DNA of 64,000 nucleotides from Flavobacterium sp. 9R (GTDB lineage Bacteria; Bacteroidota; Bacteroidia; Flavobacteriales; Flavobacteriaceae): NCBI RefSeq assembly GCF_902506345.1, contig NZ_LR733413.1, positions 502,531 through 566,530 of the forward strand, written 5' to 3'. Below, piece after piece: positions 36,359 to 46,461 of the stretch. The notes below the pieces were generated by a model that saw only the letters and a list, made by a program, of their open reading frames with translations, had not been told where the DNA came from and did no database searches. Within the stretch, counting starts at the first letter, position 1; the number at the start of each line of letters is the position of its first letter. A program made the position numbers and the translations under genes.

Positions 36359-37492
36359 TTAATAGTTTACGTATTCTGTAATTTCAAGGCCGTAACCAAT
36401 CATTCCAACGCGTTTTCCTTGTGCTGTATTCGTAACCAATCGTATTTTTGAAATGTCTAAATCGTGCAGAATTTGAGCTCCAATTCCAAAGTCTTTACTG
36501 TCTATTTTTATTTTAGGAGCTTTGAGTTCGCCATTGGCTTGTAAATCTTTTAATTCTGCAATTCTACTCAACAGGTTTACGGCTTGCATGTCTTGATTGA
36601 TAAAAATCACTGCGCCTTTTCCTTCATTGTTGATGGTAGTAAACATATCGTCTAGTTGTTTGTCGGCATTATTGGTTAATGTTCCTAACAAATCGTTATT
36701 TACTTGAGAAGAGTTAATTCTTGTTAGAATAGACTCACCAGAATTCCATGTTCCTTTGGTTAAGGCAATATGCACTTGTTTGTTGGTCGTTTGTTGGTAA
36801 GCACGGAATCTAAAAGTTCCAAAACGAGTTTGTATATCGAAATCTTCTTTTTTAACAATAAGACTATCGTGTTGCATTCTGTAGGCCACTAATGCTTCAA
36901 TAGAAACTAATTTCAAATCGAATTTTTTAGCCACTTTAACCAATTGTGGCAAACGAGCCATGGTTCCGTCCTCGTTCATGATTTCCACAATCACACCAGC
37001 CGATTTAAAGCCTGCTAAACGTGCAAAATCAATTGCAGCTTCTGTATGTCCAGTTCTTCTTAATACACCGCCTTGCTTAGCGATTAGCGGGAAAATATGT
37101 CCAGGACGAGCTAGGTCGTGTGGTTTTGTGTTAGAATCCACCAAGGAAAGAATTGTTTTTGCTCTATCAGAGGCAGAAATTCCTGTAGTTACACCATTTC
37201 CTCTTAAGTCGACCGAAACGGTAAAAGCGGTTTCCATTGGATCGGTATTGTTGCTCACCATTACATGTAATCCTAGTTCCTTGCAACGGCTTTCAGTAAG
37301 AGGAGCGCAAATTAGTCCGCGACCATGCGTTGCCATGAAATTAATCATCTCAGGAGTTACTTTTTCGGCGGCTGCCAAAAAATCACCTTCGTTTTCACGA
37401 TCTTCGTCGTCTACTACAATGATTACTTTACCTTGACGAATGTCTTCAATTGCTTCCTCAATTGTATTGAGTTGTATTTTATCTGCTACCAT
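36359..37492 (-). CDS. ribB: 3,4-dihydroxy-2-butanone 4-phosphate synthase with degenerate GTP cyclohydrolase II domain
   Basis: Makes the four-carbon unit of riboflavin from ribulose 5-phosphate. Residues about 1-205 are a complete RibB domain: [15 protein letters not shown] (metal and substrate acidic loop), HGRGLICAP and [14 protein letters not shown]. The C-terminal part (about 210-377) aligns with RibA, but the zinc-site segment normally written as Cys-X10-Cys-X-Cys has no cysteine here ([17 protein letters not shown]), so the cyclohydrolase function is probably lost. A separate ribA is expected elsewhere in the genome. It is the last gene of the minus-strand operon, 8 bp after lptF. Confidence 0.93.
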   Translation of the reverse strand: MVADKIQLNTIEEAIEDIRQGKVIIVVDDEDRENEGDFLAAAEKVTPEMINFMATHGRGLICAPLTESRCKELGLHVMVSNNTDPMETAFTVSVDLRGNGVTTGISASDRAKTILSLVDSNTKPHDLARPGHIFPLIAKQGGVLRRTGHTEAAIDFARLAGFKSAGVIVEIMNEDGTMARLPQLVKVAKKFDLKLVSIEALVAYRMQHDSLIVKKEDFDIQTRFGTFRFRAYQQTTNKQVHIALTKGTWNSGESILTRINSSQVNNDLLGTLTNNADKQLDDMFTTINNEGKGAVIFINQDMQAVNLLSRIAELKDLQANGELKAPKIKIDSKDFGIGAQILHDLDISKIRLVTNTAQGKRVGMIGYGLEITEYVNY

Positions 37493-37500
37493 GTGTAGAA

Positions 37501-38949
37501 TTAGTTTTTAGAAGGGAATAATTTTTTAACCAATTTTTGAAAAGGTTCTGTTATACGATCCATATTGATGATGCCAATATCGTTGATGGCTCTGTAAGTT
37601 AATAATAAAGCCAAGGGTGTTAATATGAATGAGGACATCCACGCTCCAACAAAAGGAGTGAGCCCATCTTCTTGAGAAATTCTTTTTCCGAAAGTGTTGA
37701 TGAAATGGAAAGTAATGAATATCAATACTGCAAATACAATTGGAAGTCCAATACCTCCTTTTCGTATAATGGCTCCCAATGGTGCGCCAATGAAGAACAT
37801 TAAGAAACAAGCAAAGGCAATAACGAATTTTTCGTAAATCACAAATTCGTGGCTGTTGATGTTTTTTTGTTTTAATTTCAAATCCGAAAGTGTTCCGTTA
37901 ATGCTTGCTACAGTACTTTGTGTATTGGCTAAAGCATTTTTGTAAACGGTTGCTTTTTCGTCATCAGTAAAAGGGGCCAATGGGTCTTTTGTGTTGCTCT
38001 TTTTGGTTTTCTTTACCGTATCATTAGTTGATGTAGTAGTAGAGACTATTGGAATCGTGACTCTCTGATTGATGTTTTCAGAAAATGATTTGGTCTCCGT
38101 AGCTTTGCTTTTTGATAAGGAATCGATAGTGTATATAAGTTCTGAAACATCGAGCATTCCTTTAGTATTAGCGTCTTTGGTATCTTCGACAGCGGTTGTG
38201 TTTAATTTAGATAAGTCAATGTTGATGATGTCTCTCTTGAATGAACTTTTTACAAAAGGCATTTTTTCTCTGTCTTCATATTTTTTAGGAGTAACATCTT
38301 CATAGTAATAGCCATCCTTTAAAACTAATTGCAATAAATTTGATTCTTCATTGCTAATCAATTCACCTGTTTTGGCTTTGATGACAGTCTTATTTCCATC
38401 ACCCATTAATGATTTCTTGTGAATGGTAACACCGCTCAAAAAATTACCTTTATCTCCCGATTTTTTATTCACTTTGATGTTGTAGACACCAACAGTATTA
38501 AATTGTCCTTCAGCTATAGCCAAAGCAGGCTTAACTTGAGCAATGTTTCTTCTAAAACTCATGAATTTGTACTCTGCATATGGAATTACATTGTTTGCAA
38601 ACATAAAAGCAACAATGCTTAATAAAGAGATAAAAACAATTAAAGTACGAAAACATCTTTGTAATGAGATTCCAGATGATTTCATTGCTGCTAATTCATA
38701 GTTTTCAGAAAAACTTCCAAAAGTCATGATAGAAGCCAATAAAACCGATAATGGTAGAACCAAAGGAATAATCCTTGGCATTGAGAAGAGTAAGAATTTG
38801 ATAATCATTATAAAATCCAAATCTTTTCCAGCTAATTCAGTGATAAAAAGCCAAACGGTTTGGAGAATAAAGATGAAAAAAAGGATAACAAAAACCGTAG
38901 TAAATGTAATCAGAAACGATTTTAATAAATATTTGTCAAGTATCTTCAC
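37501..38949 (-). CDS. LptF/LptG-family permease (YjgP/YjgQ)
   Basis: An inner-membrane subunit of the LptBFG-type ABC transporter that extracts LPS and passes it to LptC/A. The 482-residue protein has two N-terminal helix groups (LKSFLITFTTVFVILFFIF; RIIPLVLPLSVLLASIM), a large periplasmic beta-jellyroll domain, enlarged by a Ser/Thr/Lys-rich insert (about 265-325), and C-terminal helices including APLGAIIRKGGIGLPIVFAV, the family hallmark. I cannot tell LptF from LptG. It is 6 bp after lolA and 8 bp before ribB. Confidence 0.92.
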   Translation of the reverse strand: MKILDKYLLKSFLITFTTVFVILFFIFILQTVWLFITELAGKDLDFIMIIKFLLFSMPRIIPLVLPLSVLLASIMTFGSFSENYELAAMKSSGISLQRCFRTLIVFISLLSIVAFMFANNVIPYAEYKFMSFRRNIAQVKPALAIAEGQFNTVGVYNIKVNKKSGDKGNFLSGVTIHKKSLMGDGNKTVIKAKTGELISNEESNLLQLVLKDGYYYEDVTPKKYEDREKMPFVKSSFKRDIINIDLSKLNTTAVEDTKDANTKGMLDVSELIYTIDSLSKSKATETKSFSENINQRVTIPIVSTTTSTNDTVKKTKKSNTKDPLAPFTDDEKATVYKNALANTQSTVASINGTLSDLKLKQKNINSHEFVIYEKFVIAFACFLMFFIGAPLGAIIRKGGIGLPIVFAVLIFITFHFINTFGKRISQEDGLTPFVGAWMSSFILTPLALLLTYRAINDIGIINMDRITEPFQKLVKKLFPSKN

Positions 38950-38955
38950 CTATGT

Positions 38956-39654
38956 TTAATCTATTTTATTGATGTAGTAATTGGGGTATTTACTCGCCGC
39001 AAAGGTAAATTGATTTTTTGATAATGACTGATTAGTTTTAAAAGAATTAACGGTAAGGGTTGTTTTTGTTCCTTTTTTACCAAATTCAATTAAGTTATAA
39101 ATGTGTTTGGTTTGTATGTCGATACCCAATAAAATTTCTTTTCTTTGGTCTTTTGCATTTGTTGGAACAAGTTTTACATATTGTATTTTTCTTCCTCTAA
39201 CATCTTGAATGATGTCCATAGTGTATTTGTAACCAGAGTTGAAAAAAGTCAACATTTTTGAAGGTGTAATGGCGTTGTCGTCATTTTCATTAAGTTTAGA
39301 AATCGTGATTTCTTCGTCTTCAGGAACGATTGTGTATGTTTTTTTACCGTCAAACATTTTAGTTACCCCCATAAAATTAAGTACATACATGTTTCCTTTT
39401 AGGGTAACATTTCCTTTACTATCTTGATTGATGTTCTCTTTAGCATTTTGCAAGCTGTATTTAAAATCAATCGTAATGTTATCGTAACTTTTTACTTTGC
39501 TGGTTACTTGGTCTAGTAAAGCTTTGGCTTTTTTATCTTGTCCGTTAGAGGTGTAAACAGAACAAAACAAGGCAATTAAGGTTAAAAAAGACAAAATTGC
39601 TTGAGACTTGTTTTTTAATGCAAAAAGAGTTGTGTTTTGAGTGCTAGGTAACAT
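38956..39654 (-). CDS. lolA: LolA-like outer-membrane lipoprotein carrier
   Basis: A periplasmic chaperone that ferries lipoproteins to the outer membrane. 232 residues with a long signal sequence (AILSFLTLIALFCSVYTSNGQ within residues about 18-39). The mature part is an open beta-barrel: KSYDNITIDFKYSLQ, GNVTLKGNMYVLNFMGVTKMFDGKKTY (read in two parts), which resembles the LolA YWYD-type region, and a C-terminal strand hairpin. It starts 3 bp after the ftsK stop; the two are clearly cotranscribed. Confidence 0.9.
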   Translation of the reverse strand: MLPSTQNTTLFALKNKSQAILSFLTLIALFCSVYTSNGQDKKAKALLDQVTSKVKSYDNITIDFKYSLQNAKENINQDSKGNVTLKGNMYVLNFMGVTKMFDGKKTYTIVPEDEEITISKLNENDDNAITPSKMLTFFNSGYKYTMDIIQDVRGRKIQYVKLVPTNAKDQRKEILLGIDIQTKHIYNLIEFGKKGTKTTLTVNSFKTNQSLSKNQFTFAASKYPNYYINKID

Positions 39655-39657
39655 GAT

Positions 39658-42108
39658 TTAATTGTTTAGTTCGTTATTGAAAAATTGATCAAGAGAACTC
39701 ATATCTTGAATATTTACACTACGTGCTTTACTTCCTTCAAAGGAGCCTACAATTCCAGCAGCTTCTAATTGGTCAATTAGTCGTCCTGCTCTGTTGTATC
39801 CTAGTTTGAGTTTGCGTTGTAGTAAAGAAGCAGAGCCTTGCTGTGCATTGACAATAATCTCGGCAGCTTCTCTAAATAAGGGGTCTCTTTCGGAAACATC
39901 CATATCAAGATTAATGCCACTTTCTTCTCCAACGAACTCTGGAAGTAAATAAGCAGTGGCATAGGCCTTTTGCGAACCTATAAATTCGGTTATTTTTTCT
40001 ACTTCTGGGGTGTCGATAAAGGCGCATTGTACACGAACCACATCATTGCCATTGGTGTATAATAAATCCCCTCTACCAATCAATTGGTCAGCGCCTTGTG
40101 TATCTAAAATGGTCCTAGAGTCAATTTTTGAAGTTACTCTAAAAGCAATACGAGCTGGGAAGTTGGCTTTAATCAAACCTGTAATTACATTCACCGAAGG
40201 TCTTTGAGTAGCAATAATCAAATGTATTCCGATCGCACGAGCCAATTGCGCTAAACGGGCAATAGGAACTTCTACTTCTTTACCGGCCGTCATAATTAAG
40301 TCGGCAAACTCGTCGACTACCAATACGATGTAAGGTAAAAAACGGTGCCCTAATTCAGGATTTAACTTTCTAGATTTGAATTTTTCGTTGTACTCTTTGA
40401 TGTTGCGCACCATAGCGTCTTTTAACAACGAATAACGATTGTCCATTTCAACACAAAGTGAGTTTAATGTAGCAACAACTTTCGCATTATCAGTAATAAT
40501 GGCGTCTTCGGTATCGGGCAATTTAGCTAAATAATGTCTTTCTATTTTATTAAAAAGGGTAAGCTCTACTTTTTTAGGGTCTACCAAAACGAATTTCACT
40601 TCGGCTGGATGTTTTTTGTACAAAAGAGAAGTCAATACGGCATTTAATCCTACCGATTTTCCTTGTCCAGTAGCACCCGCCATCAATAGGTGTGGCATTT
40701 TTGCCAAATCGACTACAAAAGTTTCATTAGAAATGGTTTTTCCTAAAGCAATTGGTAATTCCATTTCGGCTTCTTGAAATTTAGCCGAACCAATAACACT
40801 TTTCATAGAAACCATAGTAGGATTCTTGTTAGGAACCTCGATACCAATTGTTCCTTTTCCTGGAATTGGCGCAATGATACGAATTCCAAGTGCAGATAAA
40901 GACAAGGCGATATCGTCCTCTAAACTTTTGATTTTTGAAATTCTGATTCCTGCTTCTGGAACAATTTCATATAAGGTAACCGATGGACCAACTGTTGCTT
41001 TAATTTGCGCAATTTCTATTTTGTAATTGCGAAGGGTGTCAACGATTTTGTTTTTGTTTTCTTCTAATTCCTCTTGATTGATGGTAATTCCACCAGTAGA
41101 ATATTCTTTTAATAAATCTATTGTTGGGTATTTGTAATTTGATAAATCCAAGGTTGGGTCGAATAAACCAAAATCCGAAACCAAACGTGAAGCAAGATTT
41201 TCTTCGATAATATCTTCTTCGGCTGCTTTTTCAATTACAAAAGCCTCGTCGTTGGTGGTGATTACTTCATTTGGAATTGTAGCAACAATAGGTTGTGGTT
41301 TCAATTGAGGTTCCAAATTAATTTCGGAAGCGCTACTAATAGTAGGTTTCAAGGCTTCTTTGTTAATTTCGAACTGTGAACCTGAGGTTTTAAGATGAAT
41401 GGTGTCTTCTAAATCTTCTTCCTCTTCAATGGCAAATTCTTCTAAATTGTAGGCGTTTGAAGTTTCTTTCGGAAAAGGATTATTGGCTATTTCATCTTTA
41501 ATTTCATCTTTGGTAGAATGAAATAAATTTTGAATTTTTTCTGGAGATATTTTTATCTTGAAGATTAAGTAGATTAAAATACCAAAAATTAACACCAATA
41601 AGGTACCTGTTTTTCCGATGTAATCTTGGAAAAACAAATTGAGTTCGTATCCTACAGTTCCTCCTAGTTCAGGTAAAGAAGTGGCAAAGAATCCAAATAA
41701 AATCGATACGATAACGATTAGGAACAAGTCCCAAAACCAAATGCTTTTGAGTTTTTTTAATTTTAAATCTAAAAATAAAAACAGACCAGTTAAAAAGAAT
41801 AAACGCACAAATAAGAATGATGCAATTCCGAAACCTTTATAAATAAGAGCGTCCGCAAGGAAAGCGCCAATTTTTCCTAACCAATTTTGAACTACCTCAT
41901 TTCTATCTGATACAGCATTTACTGCGCTTTGGTCTTCTTGTCCGTATAGAAAAAAGGAAACAAAAGCGATTAGTAAACCAATAGAAAATAATACCAGTAA
42001 GCTGCCAATTATGAGTTTGTTTTGCTTGGATACTTCCCAAAATTTAGATTTTGGAGTAGTACTATCAGAAGGAGTCTCAGATGAGTTTTTTTTATTTGTT
42101 TTTGCCAT
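39658..42108 (-). CDS. ftsK: DNA translocase FtsK/SpoIIIE
   Basis: A septum-located ATPase that pumps chromosome termini and supports XerCD dimer resolution. The 816-residue protein has four transmembrane helices in the first 190 residues, an acidic linker, an alpha domain (about 300-430, PSVTLYEIVPEAGIRISKI), and the RecA-like beta domain with Walker A GATGQGKS (about 477-484), Walker B VLVVDEFADL and IIATQRPSVNVITGLIKAN. The C-terminal gamma winged helix (QRKLKLGYNRAGRLIDQLE) binds KOPS-type sites. dgkA stands 17 bp upstream. Confidence 0.96.
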   Translation of the reverse strand: MAKTNKKNSSETPSDSTTPKSKFWEVSKQNKLIIGSLLVLFSIGLLIAFVSFFLYGQEDQSAVNAVSDRNEVVQNWLGKIGAFLADALIYKGFGIASFLFVRLFFLTGLFLFLDLKLKKLKSIWFWDLFLIVIVSILFGFFATSLPELGGTVGYELNLFFQDYIGKTGTLLVLIFGILIYLIFKIKISPEKIQNLFHSTKDEIKDEIANNPFPKETSNAYNLEEFAIEEEEDLEDTIHLKTSGSQFEINKEALKPTISSASEINLEPQLKPQPIVATIPNEVITTNDEAFVIEKAAEEDIIEENLASRLVSDFGLFDPTLDLSNYKYPTIDLLKEYSTGGITINQEELEENKNKIVDTLRNYKIEIAQIKATVGPSVTLYEIVPEAGIRISKIKSLEDDIALSLSALGIRIIAPIPGKGTIGIEVPNKNPTMVSMKSVIGSAKFQEAEMELPIALGKTISNETFVVDLAKMPHLLMAGATGQGKSVGLNAVLTSLLYKKHPAEVKFVLVDPKKVELTLFNKIERHYLAKLPDTEDAIITDNAKVVATLNSLCVEMDNRYSLLKDAMVRNIKEYNEKFKSRKLNPELGHRFLPYIVLVVDEFADLIMTAGKEVEVPIARLAQLARAIGIHLIIATQRPSVNVITGLIKANFPARIAFRVTSKIDSRTILDTQGADQLIGRGDLLYTNGNDVVRVQCAFIDTPEVEKITEFIGSQKAYATAYLLPEFVGEESGINLDMDVSERDPLFREAAEIIVNAQQGSASLLQRKLKLGYNRAGRLIDQLEAAGIVGSFEGSKARSVNIQDMSSLDQFFNNELNN

Positions 42109-42125
42109 TCTTTTTTAAAGTAAGC

Positions 42126-42500
42126 CTAAATGAATTTTGGAACGTAAATGATTAAACCTATAATGATTGCGGTAATTGCTGCAAAGAAAACAGACCCTGC
42201 AGCAATATCTTTGATAAAACCAATTCTTTGACTGTAATTTGGATGAATAAAATCGGCTATTTTTTCTACAGCAGTGTTTAGGCCTTCAATACTCATTACT
42301 AGTCCAATAGCAAAAGTTTGAAACAACCATTCTGTAGCAGAAATGTTCATTATAAAGCCTAAAATGCTAATGAGTATTCCAATAGAAAACTGAACCATTA
42401 TGCTATGTTCCGTACTTATTAATTTTATTGCTCCTTTAAAAGCATACGTAACACTTTTTAATCTTCCGGTTACAAAAGAATTGTCTTTTTGAAATTCCAT
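42126..42500 (-). CDS. dgkA: Diacylglycerol/undecaprenol kinase family protein
   Basis: A small integral membrane kinase of 124 residues with three helices. The diagnostic motif EGLNTAVEKIADFIHP is present, along with a preceding amphipathic N-terminus (RLKSVTYAFKGAIKL) and acidic residue EHSIMVQ. Members in Gram-positive bacteria phosphorylate undecaprenol and those in Proteobacteria diacylglycerol; the substrate here is open. It lies 7 bp after tpx and before ftsK. Confidence 0.92.
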   Translation of the reverse strand: MEFQKDNSFVTGRLKSVTYAFKGAIKLISTEHSIMVQFSIGILISILGFIMNISATEWLFQTFAIGLVMSIEGLNTAVEKIADFIHPNYSQRIGFIKDIAAGSVFFAAITAIIIGLIIYVPKFI

Positions 42501-42507
42501 AGATGTA

Positions 42508-43005
42508 TTATAGTGCTGCTAAAGCTGCTTCGTAATTTGGTTCGTTCGCAATTTCTCCAACTTGTTCTGTGTGGGTAATTACTCCGTTTTCATCAACTAC
42601 AATGATTACTCTTGAATGCAATCCAGCCAATGGACCTTCGATAATTTCTAAGCCATTAGTTTTACCAAAACTACCTTCTTGGAAATCGGATAAATTCACT
42701 ACGTTTTCTAATCCTTCTGCACCACAAAAACGTTTTTGAGCAAAAGGTAAATCTCTTGAAATACACAAAACGGTAGTGTTCTCTAAAGCACTAGCGCTTT
42801 CGTTAAATTTTCTAACAGATGTAGCACAAGTTCCGGTATCGATACTTGGAAAAATATTTAAAACTAATTTTTTACCAGCAAAATCAGCTAATGTAGCTGC
42901 TGATAAATCATTTTTGATTAGTTTGAAATCTACTAATTTGCTTCCAACTTGAGGAAGTTCGCCTGAAGTGTGAATTGGGTTTCCACCTAATGTTACTGTC
43001 GCCAT
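42508..43005 (-). CDS. tpx: Thiol peroxidase (Tpx-type peroxiredoxin)
   Basis: Reduces hydrogen and alkyl peroxides with thioredoxin as electron donor. I start at the ATG at 43005 (MATVTLGGNPIHTSGELP), the conserved family start; the frame runs eight codons further upstream. The peroxidatic cysteine is Cys60 in PSIDTGTCATSVRKF, and the resolving cysteine lies in AQKRFCGAEGLENV, both in Tpx positions. 165 residues. It heads the six-gene minus-strand operon, with an exact -7 element upstream. Confidence 0.96.
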   Translation of the reverse strand: MATVTLGGNPIHTSGELPQVGSKLVDFKLIKNDLSAATLADFAGKKLVLNIFPSIDTGTCATSVRKFNESASALENTTVLCISRDLPFAQKRFCGAEGLENVVNLSDFQEGSFGKTNGLEIIEGPLAGLHSRVIIVVDENGVITHTEQVGEIANEPNYEAALAAL

Positions 43006-43026
43006 ATCGTTGTTTTTTTTGAGTTT

Positions 43027-43034
43027 CAAAAGTA
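43027..43034 (-). promoter_or_regulatory. Candidate -7 element of the tpx operon
   Basis: Minus-strand TACTTTTG matches TAnnTTTG exactly, 22 bases before the tpx ATG. No TTG is at the usual -33 spacing. Confidence 0.4.
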
Positions 43035-43229
43035 TGAATTTTTTTTAAGAATTGGGTTTCCTAAAGCAAGATTTTAGCTCCAACAAAATAGCTTGTGCTT
43101 CAGGAATAAAACTTGTTTTTTGACTCTTTTTTGAGGGTTGAAGTGAAATAACAAAGCCTAAGAAATTGTCTTTGCTATGGCTTTGTGTTTGTATGTGTGC
43201 TGTTTCGTATCGTTACGTTTTATGTTCTA

Positions 43230-44441
43230 CTACGAAGCTGAAAGGGTGTTTACTTCTTTAGGGATTGAAAGAATAAAGGTGCTTCCTTCATTAACTTTTG
43301 AATCTATAGAAATAGAAACCCCTATTTTGTTGCAAAGATTCTTGATGGTAGTCCAGCCTAATTGCGTACCATAATTCCCAAAACGATCTTTTTTTGCGAT
43401 GCTGGCTGAATTGTTTAGGATTGAGGCGGCCTCGGTCTCGCTTAAACCAATTCCGTTATCGCTAATTTTTAGTTGATAGGAGGTAGTTGTTTCATTGAAA
43501 CCAAAGGTAATTACGGGAATGGTGCTGTAATTGTATTTTAATCCATTCGAAACTAGATTCATTACAATTTGAGTCAAAGCTAATGGATCCGTATATATCT
43601 GAGCTTTTTCAAAAGTTGACTCTATTTTGAATTCTTTTTTTGGATTTAGGATAGAGTTGGTGGTAGTGATTATTTCATTAATATTAAAATCCTTTTTACT
43701 GATGATTTGATTTTCAGAACGATAATAATAAAGCAGTTTAGTAACGTATTCTTTTAGTTGACTAGAGCTTTCAATCATTAAGTCCAGATATTCCGAGCTA
43801 GAAAAAGAAGTTTCGTTTTCTTCTCTGAAAAGGGTAATCAATGAAATGATATTGTTTAGCGGCGATTGAATGTCGTGGGATACACGATTGGAGAACTGTT
43901 TCAACGCCTCGTATTGTTCGCTTAAAAGTTTGTAATTGTTAAGTAAAGCAACGTTTTTGTGTCTTAATTTAAAAAGGGCTTCTACTTGTTTTCCTAAAAT
44001 TTGCAACCCCTTTTTTTGGTCATTTGTGAGTTTTTTGCTTTCATAATCAATAACGCACAAGGTGGCTAACGGAATTCCTTTTTCATTCCTGATTGCCACA
44101 CTAGCATAAAAACCGTTTTCTTCCAAGCCGTTTAATTTGCCTATACCGCTAAACTCTTCGTCTAGCATTAAATTTGGAATTTCTATAAAATCTAAGTTTT
44201 TGGAGAGTGCCAAGGCACAAAAGGAATACTCTATAGGATTTTCGTTATGGGTAAAACCTATTTTGGATTTGAACCACTGGCGAGTAGTATCAATTAATGT
44301 AATAGTAGAAATTGGTGTTTTACAGATTTGGGTAGCCAAAAATGTAATGTTGTCGTATTGTTCCTCGTTTGGAGAGTCAAATAATAAATATTCGTTGATG
44401 AGTTTAATTTGCTCTAAACTCGGTTTTATGGTATTTGGCAT
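43230..44441 (-). CDS. GAF-domain sensor histidine kinase (orphan)
   Basis: A cytosolic 403-residue kinase without transmembrane segments. An N-terminal GAF domain (about 25-165; LIDTTRQWFKSKIGF and ATLCVIDYESKKL) is followed by a short coiled coil and a HisKA dimerisation domain with phospho-acceptor His189 in SHDIQSPLNN. The HATPase domain carries the N box (LVSNGLKYN), G1 (DNGIGL) and a modified G2 (GNYGTQLGWTTIKNLC). No response-regulator gene is adjacent, so its partner is elsewhere. The GAF ligand is unknown. Confidence 0.92.
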   Translation of the reverse strand: MPNTIKPSLEQIKLINEYLLFDSPNEEQYDNITFLATQICKTPISTITLIDTTRQWFKSKIGFTHNENPIEYSFCALALSKNLDFIEIPNLMLDEEFSGIGKLNGLEENGFYASVAIRNEKGIPLATLCVIDYESKKLTNDQKKGLQILGKQVEALFKLRHKNVALLNNYKLLSEQYEALKQFSNRVSHDIQSPLNNIISLITLFREENETSFSSSEYLDLMIESSSQLKEYVTKLLYYYRSENQIISKKDFNINEIITTTNSILNPKKEFKIESTFEKAQIYTDPLALTQIVMNLVSNGLKYNYSTIPVITFGFNETTTSYQLKISDNGIGLSETEAASILNNSASIAKKDRFGNYGTQLGWTTIKNLCNKIGVSISIDSKVNEGSTFILSIPKEVNTLSAS

Positions 44442-44588
44442 TTTTTTGAAAAAATTTGGCGGTAAATTTACTCAAAACCGATGTAAAACATTGTTTTTGA
44501 GCCTGATTTTATTAAAAAAAATTAAAGAGTATCGCCTTTCATTTTTTGGAGATATATGCTATATTGCATCAAAATCCAAAATCTGTTT

Positions 44589-46451
44589 ATGGTTGAGCAA
44601 AATATTTATAATGAAGACAATATACGTTCTCTCGATTGGAAAGAACACATCCGGATGCGTCCCGGAATGTATATCGGAAAGCTTGGTGACGGTTCTTCGC
44701 CGGATGACGGTATTTATATTCTTTTAAAAGAAGTATTAGACAACTGTATTGATGAGTTCGTAATGGGCGCTGGGAAATCTATCGAAGTGACCATTAAAGA
44801 CAAAACGGTTGCGGTTCGCGATTATGGTCGTGGAATCCCTTTAGGAAAGGTAATCGACGTAGTTTCTAAAATGAATACGGGAGGAAAATATGACTCTTTA
44901 GCGTTTAAGAAATCAGTTGGATTGAATGGAGTAGGAACCAAGGCGGTTAATGCTTTGTCTAATTATTTTAGAGTTGAATCGGTTCGTGACGATAAGCAAA
45001 AAGCAGCTGAGTTTTCAGCGGGAAATTTGGTTCTAGAAGAAGATATCATCGAAACCACGAAGCGCAAAGGAACCAAAGTTACTTTTATTCCTGATGAAGC
45101 CATCTTCAAAAACTATAAATTCAGAAATGAGTATATAGTAAAAATGCTTAAAAACTATTGTTACCTAAATACGGGGTTAACAATTATCTATAACGGTGAA
45201 AAATATTTTTCTGAAAATGGATTGAAAGATTTATTAGATGAAAATATTGCAGAGGAAGATATGGTGTATCCAATTATTCATCTTAAAGGGGATGATATTG
45301 AGATTGCGATGACCCATAGTAAATCGCAATACAGCGAGGAATACCATTCTTTTGTAAACGGTCAAAATACAACACAAGGGGGAACCCATTTAGTCGCTTT
45401 TAGAGAAGCGGTGGTCAAAACCATTCGTGAATTTTACAATAAAACCTTCGACCCTTCGGATATTCGTAAATCTATTGTGAGTGCGGTTAGTATCAAGGTG
45501 ATGGAACCTGTTTTTGAATCCCAAACCAAAACGAAATTAGGTTCTACAGATATGGGCTCTGAGCCAGGAATGGCATCGGTTAGAACGTTTGTGAATGACT
45601 TTGTGAAAAATAAATTAGACAATTTTTTACATAAAAATCCAGAAACAGCCGATTTGTTGCTTCGAAAAATTCTGCAAGCCGAGCGCGAGCGAAAAGAATT
45701 ATCAGGCATTCGAAAATTAGCCAAAGACCGAGCTAAAAAAGCCAGTTTGCACAATAAGAAGTTGAGAGACTGTCGCGTGCATTTGCCAGACATCAAAAAC
45801 CCAAGATATTTAGAAAGTACATTGTTTATAACCGAGGGAGATTCGGCTTCGGGGTCGATTACCAAATCGCGTGATGTGAATACACAAGCGGTTTTTAGTT
45901 TGCGTGGAAAGCCTTTGAATTCTTACGGAATGAGTAAGAAGATTGTGTATGAAAATGAAGAATTCAATTTGTTGCAAGCGGCCTTGAATATCGAAGAAGA
46001 TATGGGTGACTTGCGCTACAACAATATTGTAATTGCAACCGATGCCGATGTCGATGGAATGCACATTCGCTTGTTATTGATTACCTTTTTCTTGCAATTT
46101 TTCCCTGAATTAATCAAAGAGGGGCATTTGTATATTTTGCAAACGCCACTTTTTAGAGTTCGAAATAAGAAAGAAACCATTTATTGCTATTCTGATGAAG
46201 AGCGCAGAGACGCCATTGAAAAATTAAAACCCAAACCCGAAATCACTCGATTTAAAGGACTCGGGGAAATTTCGCCAGATGAGTTCAAAAATTTCATTGG
46301 AGAAACCATTCGATTGGATCCTATTATGATGGATAAAAATACCTCTATCGAGCAATTATTGTCGTTTTATATGGGTAAAAATACCCCAGACCGACAAGAG
46401 TTTATCATCAAAAACTTGAAGGTAGATTTGGATGTGATTGAGAAAGAATAA
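44589..46451 (+). CDS. parE: DNA topoisomerase IV subunit B
   Basis: The ATPase subunit of the type II topoisomerase that decatenates daughter chromosomes. I start at the ATG at 44589 ([20 protein letters not shown]), leaving 620 residues. GHKL ATPase motifs ([33 protein letters not shown]), the transducer, and the TOPRIM motifs EGDSASGSI and [13 protein letters not shown] are present. Pairing with a parC-type gene in the same transcript, rather than with gyrA, supports ParE over GyrB. A small membrane-protein gene sits between them. Confidence 0.94.
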   Translation: MVEQNIYNEDNIRSLDWKEHIRMRPGMYIGKLGDGSSPDDGIYILLKEVLDNCIDEFVMGAGKSIEVTIKDKTVAVRDYGRGIPLGKVIDVVSKMNTGGKYDSLAFKKSVGLNGVGTKAVNALSNYFRVESVRDDKQKAAEFSAGNLVLEEDIIETTKRKGTKVTFIPDEAIFKNYKFRNEYIVKMLKNYCYLNTGLTIIYNGEKYFSENGLKDLLDENIAEEDMVYPIIHLKGDDIEIAMTHSKSQYSEEYHSFVNGQNTTQGGTHLVAFREAVVKTIREFYNKTFDPSDIRKSIVSAVSIKVMEPVFESQTKTKLGSTDMGSEPGMASVRTFVNDFVKNKLDNFLHKNPETADLLLRKILQAERERKELSGIRKLAKDRAKKASLHNKKLRDCRVHLPDIKNPRYLESTLFITEGDSASGSITKSRDVNTQAVFSLRGKPLNSYGMSKKIVYENEEFNLLQAALNIEEDMGDLRYNNIVIATDADVDGMHIRLLLITFFLQFFPELIKEGHLYILQTPLFRVRNKKETIYCYSDEERRDAIEKLKPKPEITRFKGLGEISPDEFKNFIGETIRLDPIMMDKNTSIEQLLSFYMGKNTPDRQEFIIKNLKVDLDVIEKE

Positions 46452-46461
46452 TATTTTAGAA

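Noticed and set aside
36960..37436. 158-aa plus-strand open frame over ribB
   Set aside because: It lies wholly inside the conserved RibB domain on the opposite strand and has no domain features.
43150..43186. Possible terminator beyond the histidine kinase gene (CAAAGCC / GGCTTTG)
   Set aside because: The loop is about 20 nt and no T run follows on the minus strand.
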